Shown here: one piece after another, positions 17,044 to 25,421 of the stretch
Position numbering within the stretch: the first letter of the stretch is position 1
Layout of the letters: each line of letters opens with the position of its first letter
From: JADKIH01 sp043747595
Lineage (GTDB): Bacteria > Bacteroidota > Bacteroidia > AKYH767-A > 2013-40CM-41-45
NCBI GenBank assembly: GCA_043747595.1
Contig: JAYTOX010000058.1
Location: 37,189-101,188 of the forward strand
DNA length: 64,000 bases
Reading direction: 5' to 3'
Position numbers and translations under genes: made by a program
Notes under the pieces: model-generated
What the model was told of the DNA's origin: nothing
What the model saw: only the letters and a program-made list of their open reading frames with translations
Database searches by the model: none

Positions 17044-18810
17044 TTATTTCAACCTAATATCTTTAACATTCATCTGAATGCTTGTTTTGTTATTGTATGT
17101 ATTCTCTTCAATAGCATAGCAAATATCAAAAGGAATTTTACGTGAGATAAACGAAAAATGTTGTCCCATTTGAAAAGCAATTCCATCCAATCCGAAACGA
17201 CGAGTTTCATCTTCAGCGAGATTAAGCTTCAAATGATTGTTTCCTACGATTCGTGAAAGTCCGGTGTCGCGCACATTATCACTTCTGAAAACGGGGCTCA
17301 TGTTTCCCGGACCGAAAGGAGCAAATTGTTTAAGTACATTAAAGAAAGAAGGAGTAATTTCTGAAAGTTTAATTACAGCATCAATCTCAATTTCTTGTGT
17401 CAGGCTATTTTCTTCGATCGTAGAAGAAACAATTTCTTCGAAGCGCGTTTTAAATTCTTCGATGTGTTCTATTTTCATAGTAAGACCGGCAGCATACATG
17501 TGTCCACCAAATTGCTCGAGTAGATCGCTGCATCTTTCAATAGCATTGTAAACATCAAAATCTTTCACCGAACGTGCAGAGCCGGTAGCTAAACCATTCG
17601 ATTCAGTAAGAATGATAGTAGGACGATAATATTTTTCAGTCATCCGAGAGGCAACAATACCGATTACACCTTTATGCCAGTCAGGATTAAACAAAACAGT
17701 AGAACGACGTCGAGCAAATTCAGAATCAATTTGAATCATGTCGAAGGCTTCTTGCGTAATTTTTACATCGAGACTTTTACGTTCGTCGTTATGTTCTTTT
17801 ATTCGCAGAGAATTCGCAATTGCTACAGCAGGATTTTCGGAGATGAGTAATTCGACAGCATGACGAGCATCGTCGATACGACCAGCAGCGTTGATACGAG
17901 GGCCTAAAATAAAAACAAGATCGTTTACAGTTAAATTATAGTGAGAAACTCTTCGATCATCGTCAAGCACATCTATATAGAGAGGAACCTTCTCCATTTC
18001 AAGAATAGCTTTTACACCATGACGCGGTTTGTAATTCAATTGCTTTAAACCGTAGTGAACTAAAATTCTATTTTCACCAACAAGAGGAACGATATCGGCA
18101 GCAGTACTGATGGCAACTAAGTCTAAAAATTCTTCGATCTCCTTGAAAGGAATATTATGACGTTGAGCATAACCGGAAATTAATTTAAAACCAATTCCGC
18201 ATCCGGAAAGTTCATCGAACGGATAAGTACAATCTGCTCTTTTAGGATCAAGTACAGCACAAGCATTCGGCAATTCATCGCCGGGACGATGATGATCACA
18301 AATAATAAAATCGACACCTAACTTTTTTGCATCGGCTACTTTGTCGTTCGATTTAATACCGCAATCTAAAGCAATGATTAATCGAAAATCATTTATAGCA
18401 GCGTATTCAATTCCGGCAGTAGAAATACCATACCCTTCTTTGTAACGATCGGGTAGGTAGAAGTCGACATTGTCGTAAAACTTTTTCAGAAAAGAATAAA
18501 CGAGAGCAACAGCAGTAGTACCATCCACATCATAATCGCCATAGATCATGATCTTTTCATTATTCTTAATTGCTAGATCCATGCGATCTATCGCCTTATC
18601 CATATCACGCATTAAGAACGGATCGTGAAGGTCAGTAACAGAGGGGCGAAAAAAAAGTCGTGCCTGATCGAATGTAGAAATACCTCGATGAACTAAAAGG
18701 TTTGCCAGGGTTTTATTAATGTTTAATTGCGAAGCTAAAGCAGCTACAATTTCCGGACTACCATCCGGTTTTAAACTCCATCTTTTCTCACGAATCTCTA
18801 CATCTATCAT
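17044..18810 (-). CDS. recJ: Single-stranded-DNA-specific exonuclease RecJ
   Basis: RecJ degrades single-stranded DNA 5' to 3' in recombination and mismatch/base-excision repair. The 588-residue protein has the DHH phosphoesterase motif DYDVDG at 92-97, DHH at 172-174, and the DHHA1 motif GGHMYAAGLT near residue 450; the C-terminal OB-like region follows. The ATG at 18810 was chosen over an in-frame TTG four codons earlier. The small YvlD-like membrane protein gene lies directly downstream in the same transcription unit. Confidence 0.95.
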   Translation of the reverse strand: MIDVEIREKRWSLKPDGSPEIVAALASQLNINKTLANLLVHRGISTFDQARLFFRPSVTDLHDPFLMRDMDKAIDRMDLAIKNNEKIMIYGDYDVDGTTAVALVYSFLKKFYDNVDFYLPDRYKEGYGISTAGIEYAAINDFRLIIALDCGIKSNDKVADAKKLGVDFIICDHHRPGDELPNACAVLDPKRADCTYPFDELSGCGIGFKLISGYAQRHNIPFKEIEEFLDLVAISTAADIVPLVGENRILVHYGLKQLNYKPRHGVKAILEMEKVPLYIDVLDDDRRVSHYNLTVNDLVFILGPRINAAGRIDDARHAVELLISENPAVAIANSLRIKEHNDERKSLDVKITQEAFDMIQIDSEFARRRSTVLFNPDWHKGVIGIVASRMTEKYYRPTIILTESNGLATGSARSVKDFDVYNAIERCSDLLEQFGGHMYAAGLTMKIEHIEEFKTRFEEIVSSTIEENSLTQEIEIDAVIKLSEITPSFFNVLKQFAPFGPGNMSPVFRSDNVRDTGLSRIVGNNHLKLNLAEDETRRFGLDGIAFQMGQHFSFISRKIPFDICYAIEENTYNNKTSIQMNVKDIRLK

Positions 18811-18955
18811 ATCGGTGTGCAAGATAATTAAAATGACACTCTAAAAATCTAAAATTATTAAAAGAAACGTACAAGATGCGGTTAAAAACTTTATTCTATG
18901 TAAATAATCAATTGAACGAGGTGAATAAACGTTTTTCCCCTGCTAAAAATTTAAT

Positions 18956-19687
18956 TTACTCGCCATCTTCATCATCTTGTTCGGAAGATGAAGATTCAAC
19001 ATCAGGAGTATAATTTTTTCCGGCTACAACAATTACAATTTCACCTTTAACTGTTTTAGCACTGAAATGATCTTTACATTTCCTTAACGATCCATGAAAA
19101 TTTTCTTCAAACATTTTAGATATTTCTCTCGAAACACTGGCGCTGCGTTCTTCACCAAAAATACCGATGAATTGTTCTAACGCTTTCACTAAACGATAAG
19201 GTGATTCGTAAAAAATCATTGTTCGTTCTTCTTCACGCAATTTTTCCAAGCGTGTTGCTCTTCCTTTTTTTTGCGGAAGGAAGCCTTCAAAAACAAATCG
19301 GTCGGTTGGCAAACCTGAGTTAACCAATGCAGGAACAAAAGCAGTAGCACCGGGCAATGTTTCAACACGAATACCTTTTCGTAGACATTCACGCACTAAT
19401 AAAAAACCGGGATCAGAAATTCCGGGCGTACCGGCATCAGAAATAAGAGCTATAATTTCGCCTGCTGAAATTCGTTCTACAATATCTTCTACGATTTTAT
19501 GCTCATTGTGCATATGATACGATTGCAATCTTTTATCGATACCGAGATGGCGAAATAAATTTCCACTCACGCGCGTATCTTCTGCAAGAACAGCATTGGC
19601 TTCTTTAAGAATACGAATAGCTCGGAGAGTGATGTCTTCCAAATTACCTACGGGAGTTGGGACAATGTACAGCCCTTTTTTTTCCAT
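18956..19687 (-). CDS. rsmI: 16S rRNA (cytidine1402-2'-O)-methyltransferase
   Basis: RsmI methylates the ribose of C1402 in the ribosomal decoding centre. The 243-residue protein carries the tetrapyrrole-methylase fold signatures: GLYIVPTPVGNLEDITLRA, LAEDTRVSG, ISDAGTPGISDPG and LPGATAFVPALVNSGL. The ATG at 19687 overlaps the TGA stop of the upstream hypothetical gene (TGATG), so the two are coupled. It ends with a short Ser/Asp/Glu-rich tail. Confidence 0.95.
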   Translation of the reverse strand: MEKKGLYIVPTPVGNLEDITLRAIRILKEANAVLAEDTRVSGNLFRHLGIDKRLQSYHMHNEHKIVEDIVERISAGEIIALISDAGTPGISDPGFLLVRECLRKGIRVETLPGATAFVPALVNSGLPTDRFVFEGFLPQKKGRATRLEKLREEERTMIFYESPYRLVKALEQFIGIFGEERSASVSREISKMFEENFHGSLRKCKDHFSAKTVKGEIVIVVAGKNYTPDVESSSSEQDDEDGE

Positions 19688-20529
19688 CAGCCTATATACC
19701 GACGTTCCACGATATCCATAAACAGCGACGCTTGAGCAGGATGTTTTTCCCAATTTAATTCGGTCGAAACATCTTTCATAAAAGCTTGTGCATGGAAAGC
19801 TGAACCGCAATTATTCAGAAGATCGACAGCAGCATTGTATCGGTGAGAATCGCCATTAAAAAGATGATTGATGAATTGAAATTTTTCATTAAGCCCGATT
19901 GAAGCGCCAATATCTTTAACAGGAATTCTATTTAAATGTTGAGATACACTATTGGAATGCTGACTGTGTGCAATACGATCGGCCAGCGATTCTTTTCCTT
20001 CGAACGTATGAGCAACCGAAGATTTAGGTTCAAAATTATCGTTAAATTCTGTTGTCGAATTTTTATTACTGGAGCGTTCAATTACTGTTTCCGTTTTCGA
20101 AATCTCGGCCATTAATTTATCCATCGACATGTGAGAAGGCACTTCAACAGGAGCATCGCTTACTTCTTCTTTGCGAACAGGCTCCGGCTTTTTTGTTTCA
20201 CTTTCTTTTGGCGTTGAATGAATGGGCGAAACACTTGCTGTTGGAATTGGCTCAACAGCAGGAGTAGGATTGTTAGCAGAAACCGGAATTTCCGGCGATG
20301 GAGCAGATTTAGGTTCAGGAACAAAAGCTAACTGCTTTTCATTCAATAGATCAAGAGCATTATGATAATGAAGTTGAAGTGCCAGTTCATACATTTTGCG
20401 GATCTCGGCTAAAAAAACATCCATTTCAACAGCCGGAATGGCCGATGAATGTGCTTGCATAAAACGATGAAGATCTCTGATTCGTTCGGTCGATAAAATA
20501 AGTTGTTGGTGAATTATAGGACTTTGCAT
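19687..20529 (-). CDS. Conserved hypothetical protein, helical ends and Pro-rich linker
   Basis: The 280-residue product is not recognised as a named family. Residues 1-70 are helical (STERIRDLHRFM ... MYELALQLHYHNALDLLNEKQ). About 70-170 are rich in Pro, Ser, Glu and Thr and probably disordered. About 180-280 form a second compact helical region with ASIGLNEKFQFINHLFNGD and a C-terminal VERRYIG. There is no signal peptide or membrane segment, so it is likely cytoplasmic. It is translationally coupled to rsmI and divergent from tdk across a hairpin-containing spacer. The start at 20529 is the first ATG beyond the long hairpin; an upstream frame would translate the hairpin arm. Confidence 0.65.
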   Translation of the reverse strand: MQSPIIHQQLILSTERIRDLHRFMQAHSSAIPAVEMDVFLAEIRKMYELALQLHYHNALDLLNEKQLAFVPEPKSAPSPEIPVSANNPTPAVEPIPTASVSPIHSTPKESETKKPEPVRKEEVSDAPVEVPSHMSMDKLMAEISKTETVIERSSNKNSTTEFNDNFEPKSSVAHTFEGKESLADRIAHSQHSNSVSQHLNRIPVKDIGASIGLNEKFQFINHLFNGDSHRYNAAVDLLNNCGSAFHAQAFMKDVSTELNWEKHPAQASLFMDIVERRYIG

Positions 20530-20591
20530 GCATCTTGTAACGGAGAATTGAAAAAGATGTTTGGTTTTGAAAAAAAAAAATTGCAAAACCA

Positions 20592-20636
20592 TTTTTTTGG
20601 GACAATGTTTTTAAGCAAAAAACGATGTCCAAAAAA
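20592..20636. repeat. Near-perfect long hairpin in the divergent spacer
   Basis: The two halves pair as a T run, GG(G)ACA, GTTTTT, loop AAGC, then AAAAAAC, TGTCC and an A run, with only a few mismatches. It lies between the hypothetical gene start (20529) and the tdk promoter (20714-20744). With T/A runs at its outer arms it resembles a bidirectional terminator, but no gene ends there, so attenuation or regulator binding is also possible. Confidence 0.6.
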
Positions 20637-20713
20637 TTCAACTTTATGATATTGCTGGCACTAAAAAATCATTAGTAAAACAGTTGTTTCGCTCTTTCAC
20701 GCTTCCATTTCTA

Positions 20714-20744
20714 TTGGAAAAACACTATTATTCACGTACGTTTG
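20714..20744 (+). promoter_or_regulatory. tdk promoter
   Basis: TTG (20714-20716) and TACGTTTG (20737-20744) match the Bacteroidota consensus TTG-N17-23-TAnnTTTG with a 20-base spacer. The ATG at 20763 is 18 bases downstream of the -7 box, giving a short leader. This is the best promoter match in the window. Confidence 0.65.
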
Positions 20745-20762
20745 CACTTGAAAATTTCTATT

Positions 20763-21350
20763 ATGTTCCGGGAAACCTTAAACGCGAGTAAAGTAAAAAA
20801 AGGCCATATTGAAGTGGTTTGTGGTTCTATGTTTTCCGGAAAAACGGAAGAGCTTATTCGCCGACTTAAAAGAGCAAAGATTGCACGTCAGAAAGTGGAG
20901 ATTTTCAAACCTCGAATTGATGTACGGTACGACGAAGTAAATGTAGTTTCGCACGACAGCAATTCTATTCATAGTACACCGGTAGAATCGGCTTCACAAA
21001 TTCTTTTGTTGGCAACAGATGTAGATGTTATTGGAATTGATGAGGCTCAATTTTTTGATGACGCATTACCAACAATTTGTCAGACGTTGGCCGATCGCGG
21101 TATTCGTGTAATTGTAGCCGGGCTCGACATGGATTATTTAGGAAAGCCCTTTGGTCCGATTCCGAATTTATTATCGATTGCAGAATATGTTACAAAAGTA
21201 CATGCTATTTGCATGAATTGCGGTGACCTTGCAAATTATTCGCATCGTTTTGTAAAAGGCGATACACGAATTTTACTTGGAGAACAGGAAAGTTATGTTC
21301 CGCTTTGTCGTTATTGTTTTAACATGGAACGAGCCAAACAAAATGAGTGA
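20763..21350 (+). CDS. tdk: Thymidine kinase
   Basis: Thymidine kinase phosphorylates thymidine to dTMP in nucleotide salvage. The 195-residue protein shows the P-loop GSMFSGKT at 21-28, IDEAQFF, the lasso region GLDMDYLGKPFGPIPNLL, and two Cys pairs for structural zinc (CMNCGD and LCRYC). The ATG at 20763 was chosen because an in-frame TTG seven codons earlier lies inside the promoter -7 box. The last 8 bases overlap the murF-alr start. Confidence 0.95.
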   Translation: MFRETLNASKVKKGHIEVVCGSMFSGKTEELIRRLKRAKIARQKVEIFKPRIDVRYDEVNVVSHDSNSIHSTPVESASQILLLATDVDVIGIDEAQFFDDALPTICQTLADRGIRVIVAGLDMDYLGKPFGPIPNLLSIAEYVTKVHAICMNCGDLANYSHRFVKGDTRILLGEQESYVPLCRYCFNMERAKQNE

Positions 21351-23826
21351 AACCATCTATAGTATACAGGAACTTTCAACTATTTCGGGAGGAACACTTT
21401 CATTAAAATCTCCGGAGACGATTGATATAAGAAATTTGCTCACCGATAGTCGTCGTTATTTAGATGCCGAGCATTCGTTGTTTTTTGCTATTAAAGGTGA
21501 GCGACATGATGGTCATAAATTTATTACAGAACTTTTTGGTGAAGGCGTACGCAATTTTGTAATTAGTGAGTGGAGAAATGAGTACCAATCAATTGCTGCA
21601 AATTTTATATTTGTAAACGATGCACTTTCCACACTTCAAAAAATAACTGCAAGTCATCGCAAGCGATTTCATTATCCTGTAATAGGAATAACAGGAAGCA
21701 ATGGAAAAACAATTGTAAAAGAATGGTTGTATCAATTATTACGTTCCGACATTGATATTGTACGAAGTCCAAAATCGTATAATTCACAGATTGGTGTACC
21801 ACTTTCAGTTTGGGGAATGCAAGATGAACATCAACTGGCAATTTTTGAAGCCGGCATTTCTATGCCTGGTGAAATGCACAAATTAGAAGAAATAATTCAG
21901 CCAACCATCGGCATCTTTACAAACATAGGTTCGGCACACGACGAAAATTTTAAAAGTGAAAAAGAAAAAGTTCTTGAAAAGCTTGAATTGTTTAAAGGTG
22001 TTCATACATTTATTTATAATAAAGATTACCAAACGATTCATGAATCTATTTCTGAATTCAAATTTTCATTTCCAGAATTAAAAGTTTTCACTTGGTCGAG
22101 GAAGTCAAAATCGGATTTACAAATTGGACGCATTACAAAAAATTCGGAAGACACAGAGATTCAAGCCGTTTATGAAAATAATTTTATCAAAATAACAATT
22201 CCTTTTATCGACGACGCTTCGGTTGAAAACGCAATTCAATGTTGGTCGTTAATGCTGGTATTAAAAATTGATCAAGAAACAATCGATGAACGAATGAGTT
22301 TGTTGAGTCCGGTAGCGATGCGATTAGAAATGAAAACCGGCATTAATAATTGTTCGGTGATCAACGATAGTTACAATAGCGACATCGGTTCCTTGACAAT
22401 AGCATTAGATTTTTTAAATCAACAAAAGCAACATATAAAAAAAACCGTTTTACTTTCTGATATTTTACAAAGCGGAAAAAATGAAACGATATTATACAAA
22501 GAAGTAGGCGACTTATTAAAAGCAAAAGGTATTCAATCGATTGTTGGTATTGGTCCGGCGATAAGTCGTCAGGTTGATTGTTTTTCGATGAACAAAAAAT
22601 TTTATTTATCGACCGATGATTTTCTGCGCGATTTTTCTCCGACAAATTTCAGAGATGAAACCATTTTGTTGAAAGGAGCGAGAGTATTTGGTTTTGAGAA
22701 AATTTCGAAAGTGTTACAGCAGAAAGCACATGAAACAGTTTTAGAGATTAATTTAAATTCATTAGTTCACAATTTAAATTATTATCGTTCGCGACTCAAA
22801 CCACAGACGAAAATAATGGCGATGGTGAAAGCTACATCTTACGGAAGTGGAAGTTTTGAAGTAGCCAATATTCTACAATTTCATCACGTCGATTATTTGG
22901 CAGTAGCATACAGCGATGAAGGCGTTGAACTTCGGAAATCGGGAATTGGTTTGCCAATAATGGTGATGAATCCGGAGTTAATGAATTTCGAGCGAATGAT
23001 TAAATATCGGTTAGAGCCGGAAGTTTATAACTTCAGACAACTGAATCAGCTTGCAGAAATATTCAACAAACATACCGGTGAACCCTTCAAAATTCATTTG
23101 AAGTTAGATACAGGAATGCATCGCTTAGGATTTGAGGAACGAGAGATTAACGAGTTGGTAGTACGACTTATTAATAATAAAAATTTACATATTCAATCGG
23201 TATTTACACACTTAGCAGGAAGCGACGAAGCAGAGCACGATGGTTTTACCAAATTGCAATTTGATCGATTCAAAAAAATGAGTGACGAGATTATTCGTAA
23301 TTTTAATTATCCAATTCTTCGACACACATTAAATTCATCGGGTATCCTCCGCTTTAGTGAGGCACAATATGAGATGGTTCGGCTGGGAATTGGATTGTAT
23401 GGAATAGCGGCCACCTCTAACGAGCAAAATCATTTACAACAAGTAGCAACATTAAAAACAACTATCTCACAAATTAAAAATGTTCCCGCCAACGAAACAG
23501 TTGGTTATAGTAGAATGGGAAAGTTAAAACGTGATACGATAGTAGCGACCGTGGCGATAGGATATGCAGATGGAATAAGTAGAAGGCTGGGAAATGGAAT
23601 TGGTAAAATGTTAGTGAATGGAAAACTAGCTCCAATAATTGGAAGTGTATGTATGGATATGTGTATGCTCGACATAACAGATATACCTGCAAAAGAAGGC
23701 GATGAAGTGATTGTATTCGGCACTGAATATCCGGTAACCGAAATGGCGAAAGCAGTAGGAACAATTCCTTATGAAGTTTTGGTAAATGTTTCGCAGCGGG
23801 TAAAGAGAGTATATTTTCAAGAATAG
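21343..23826 (+). CDS. murF-alr: Bifunctional MurF ligase / alanine racemase
   Basis: This 827-residue fusion joins two peptidoglycan-precursor enzymes. The N-terminal ~450 residues are UDP-MurNAc-tripeptide:D-Ala-D-Ala ligase, with the ATP loop GITGSNGKT at about 115-123 and NDSYNS for nucleotide and peptide binding. The C-terminal ~370 residues are PLP alanine racemase, with the cofactor lysine in MVKATSYGSG (about residue 496), KLDTGMHRLGF, and VGYSRMGKL with the second catalytic Tyr nearby. The fusion is typical of Bacteroidota and channels racemised D-Ala to the ligase step. The ATG at 21343, overlapping the tdk 3' end by 8 bases, matches the conserved N-terminus. Confidence 0.95.
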   Translation: MSETIYSIQELSTISGGTLSLKSPETIDIRNLLTDSRRYLDAEHSLFFAIKGERHDGHKFITELFGEGVRNFVISEWRNEYQSIAANFIFVNDALSTLQKITASHRKRFHYPVIGITGSNGKTIVKEWLYQLLRSDIDIVRSPKSYNSQIGVPLSVWGMQDEHQLAIFEAGISMPGEMHKLEEIIQPTIGIFTNIGSAHDENFKSEKEKVLEKLELFKGVHTFIYNKDYQTIHESISEFKFSFPELKVFTWSRKSKSDLQIGRITKNSEDTEIQAVYENNFIKITIPFIDDASVENAIQCWSLMLVLKIDQETIDERMSLLSPVAMRLEMKTGINNCSVINDSYNSDIGSLTIALDFLNQQKQHIKKTVLLSDILQSGKNETILYKEVGDLLKAKGIQSIVGIGPAISRQVDCFSMNKKFYLSTDDFLRDFSPTNFRDETILLKGARVFGFEKISKVLQQKAHETVLEINLNSLVHNLNYYRSRLKPQTKIMAMVKATSYGSGSFEVANILQFHHVDYLAVAYSDEGVELRKSGIGLPIMVMNPELMNFERMIKYRLEPEVYNFRQLNQLAEIFNKHTGEPFKIHLKLDTGMHRLGFEEREINELVVRLINNKNLHIQSVFTHLAGSDEAEHDGFTKLQFDRFKKMSDEIIRNFNYPILRHTLNSSGILRFSEAQYEMVRLGIGLYGIAATSNEQNHLQQVATLKTTISQIKNVPANETVGYSRMGKLKRDTIVATVAIGYADGISRRLGNGIGKMLVNGKLAPIIGSVCMDMCMLDITDIPAKEGDEVIVFGTEYPVTEMAKAVGTIPYEVLVNVSQRVKRVYFQE

Positions 23827-24352
23827 AATTGGAAGTAAGTAAGGTCATGGGTCATGGGTCATTGGTCATGGGTCATGGGTCATGGGTCATTGGTCATGGG
23901 TCAAAGGTCATTATACTCTGCTTCTATTTACTTTTTACCAATTAGTTTTGGAATGATGAAGGATAAAGTAAGAAAGGTTAAAGGTTACTTTTTTTACTCA
24001 CCTCGCAAAGCGGAATCTTTAGCGAAGCGGGATTCCGCTTACGCTTAGAATTAATTTAAAGCACTCAACATCGAACTTTTATTAAATCATTACTTACTTT
24101 GAAAGCATTTAATTTGATTGCTAACAAAAGCGGAATTCCGTTCGGCGTTTAAAGGCTTCCATTTTATTTCTTACCTCCGCCTCTCTAAAAATTCCGCTTT
24201 GCGGTGGAATTCCGTTCGGCATATAATAGCTTCCATTTTATTTCTAACCTCCGCCTCTCTAAAAATTCCGCTTTGCGGTGGAGAAGCAAGAAGGGTCATT
24301 TTTTTACTCACCAATCACTACTCACTAAAAAATTTACTACTCACTAAAAAAT
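23827..24352. repeat. Gene-free repeat field between murF-alr and a PAP2 gene
   Basis: No gene was accepted in these 526 bases. In order they contain heptads GGTCATG/GGTCATT (about 23843-23911) and an inverted repeat with perfect arms AAGCGGAATC (24008-24017) and GATTCCGCTT (24031-24040). A tandem duplication of an ~80-base unit follows (about 24131-24210 and 24211-24283). It is bounded by TTCCGTTCGGC and ATTCCGCTTTGCGG and contains CTTCCATTTTATTTCT. Last come pyrimidine-type heptads and a 19-base direct repeat of ACTACTCACTAAAAAATTT (about 24298-24355) reaching the PAP2 stop codon. Confidence 0.85.
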
Positions 24353-25408
24353 TTAATTCTTAACGAGCAGCCAATTAATTCCTACGACGGGAATGCCTGA
24401 TTGATATGATGGAAAAAATGTTGGTTTGAATTTAAATTTTTGCAGGTTCATGCTTTGTTGATTTTCTTTTTTAGAATCTACCTCTACTCTACCTCTATTG
24501 ACGGCAATTTTTCCAAATGAATATCCGAGAGCAATACCAAGTGGATAATCGCTCGCCCAATGCACTCCATTGTTCAACATAGCAAAACCCAATAATCCCA
24601 TTAGGCTATAACCAACAGGTCGAATAAATTTTTTCTCAGGATAATTTTCTGCAATCACCGTAACAGTTGCCATTGCAGTTGCTAAATGTCCAGTAGGAAA
24701 TGCATCGTGATTAGGAACATGGTCGGCATACACTTTCTGATTGGGAAAAAATCGCCAAACACCTCGAGGAACTGTCGTAGTATACGGACTTTCTCGTCCT
24801 GTAATGTGCTTAAGAAATTGTGTTGCAATTCCTGTTGTAAGAATGGCTTCTCCCAATTGTGATGCCGTTTGTAATTCTCGATTGTCTTTGCTTATTAATC
24901 CTGCAGCCCAAAAGCTAAGTGCAATCGTTGTATGAGTCCAGCCATCACCTAAAAAGTACATTGCAGAATTGATATCCGTAGGAACATTAAACTGAATTGG
25001 AATTTTTTGTTTAGCTATTATTATTTTGCCATCTATTATTGCAGTTTGATTACTTGTTCCGGCGAGATTGAAAGCTGATCCTATATTTTTTGCGCCCACT
25101 AATATTTGGTCATCGAATGCATATAAAATAAGTGTTCCACCTGTTATCATTCCTAAATTAATCAACTGACTTTTCCGAAATGTTTTTTTTGCATACAATG
25201 CATAATCTTTCGGCAACGTACTTACAAAATGCAATGGTCGTGGTCGTTGATAAATAAAACTTTTTCCATTTGAAAATGAATAAGTCATTTCTCTTCTTTT
25301 ATCAACAGTAATATTGGTAGACTTACCTATTAATGTTTCGTCTTTCGATAACGCAGAGAATGTAATGTTAGTGAAAACAAAAAATAAAATAAATGTGAAA
25401 ATTTTCAT
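24353..25408 (-). CDS. PAP2-family membrane-associated phosphatase
   Basis: The 351-residue protein has a signal peptide (MKIFTFILFFVFTNITFSA) and the three motifs of type 2 phosphatidic acid phosphatases: K-x6-[R]-P-like KHITGRESP at about 200, FPTGH at 237 and HWASDYPLG at 283. Such enzymes hydrolyse lipid phosphates or undecaprenyl pyrophosphate outside the cytoplasm. In motif 1 the usual Arg-Pro is GRESP, a slight departure. The C-terminus (PSYQSGIPVVGINWLL) looks like a final outer-membrane or periplasmic beta segment. It is 13 bases downstream of a related gene, so the pair is probably a tandem duplication in one operon. Confidence 0.85.
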   Translation of the reverse strand: MKIFTFILFFVFTNITFSALSKDETLIGKSTNITVDKRREMTYSFSNGKSFIYQRPRPLHFVSTLPKDYALYAKKTFRKSQLINLGMITGGTLILYAFDDQILVGAKNIGSAFNLAGTSNQTAIIDGKIIIAKQKIPIQFNVPTDINSAMYFLGDGWTHTTIALSFWAAGLISKDNRELQTASQLGEAILTTGIATQFLKHITGRESPYTTTVPRGVWRFFPNQKVYADHVPNHDAFPTGHLATAMATVTVIAENYPEKKFIRPVGYSLMGLLGFAMLNNGVHWASDYPLGIALGYSFGKIAVNRGRVEVDSKKENQQSMNLQKFKFKPTFFPSYQSGIPVVGINWLLVKN

Positions 25409-25421
25409 TGGTGTATTGCGA

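Noticed and set aside
23854..24048. 64-codon plus-strand open frame starting MGHWSWVMGHG
   Set aside because: It is the GGTCATG heptad array in translation.
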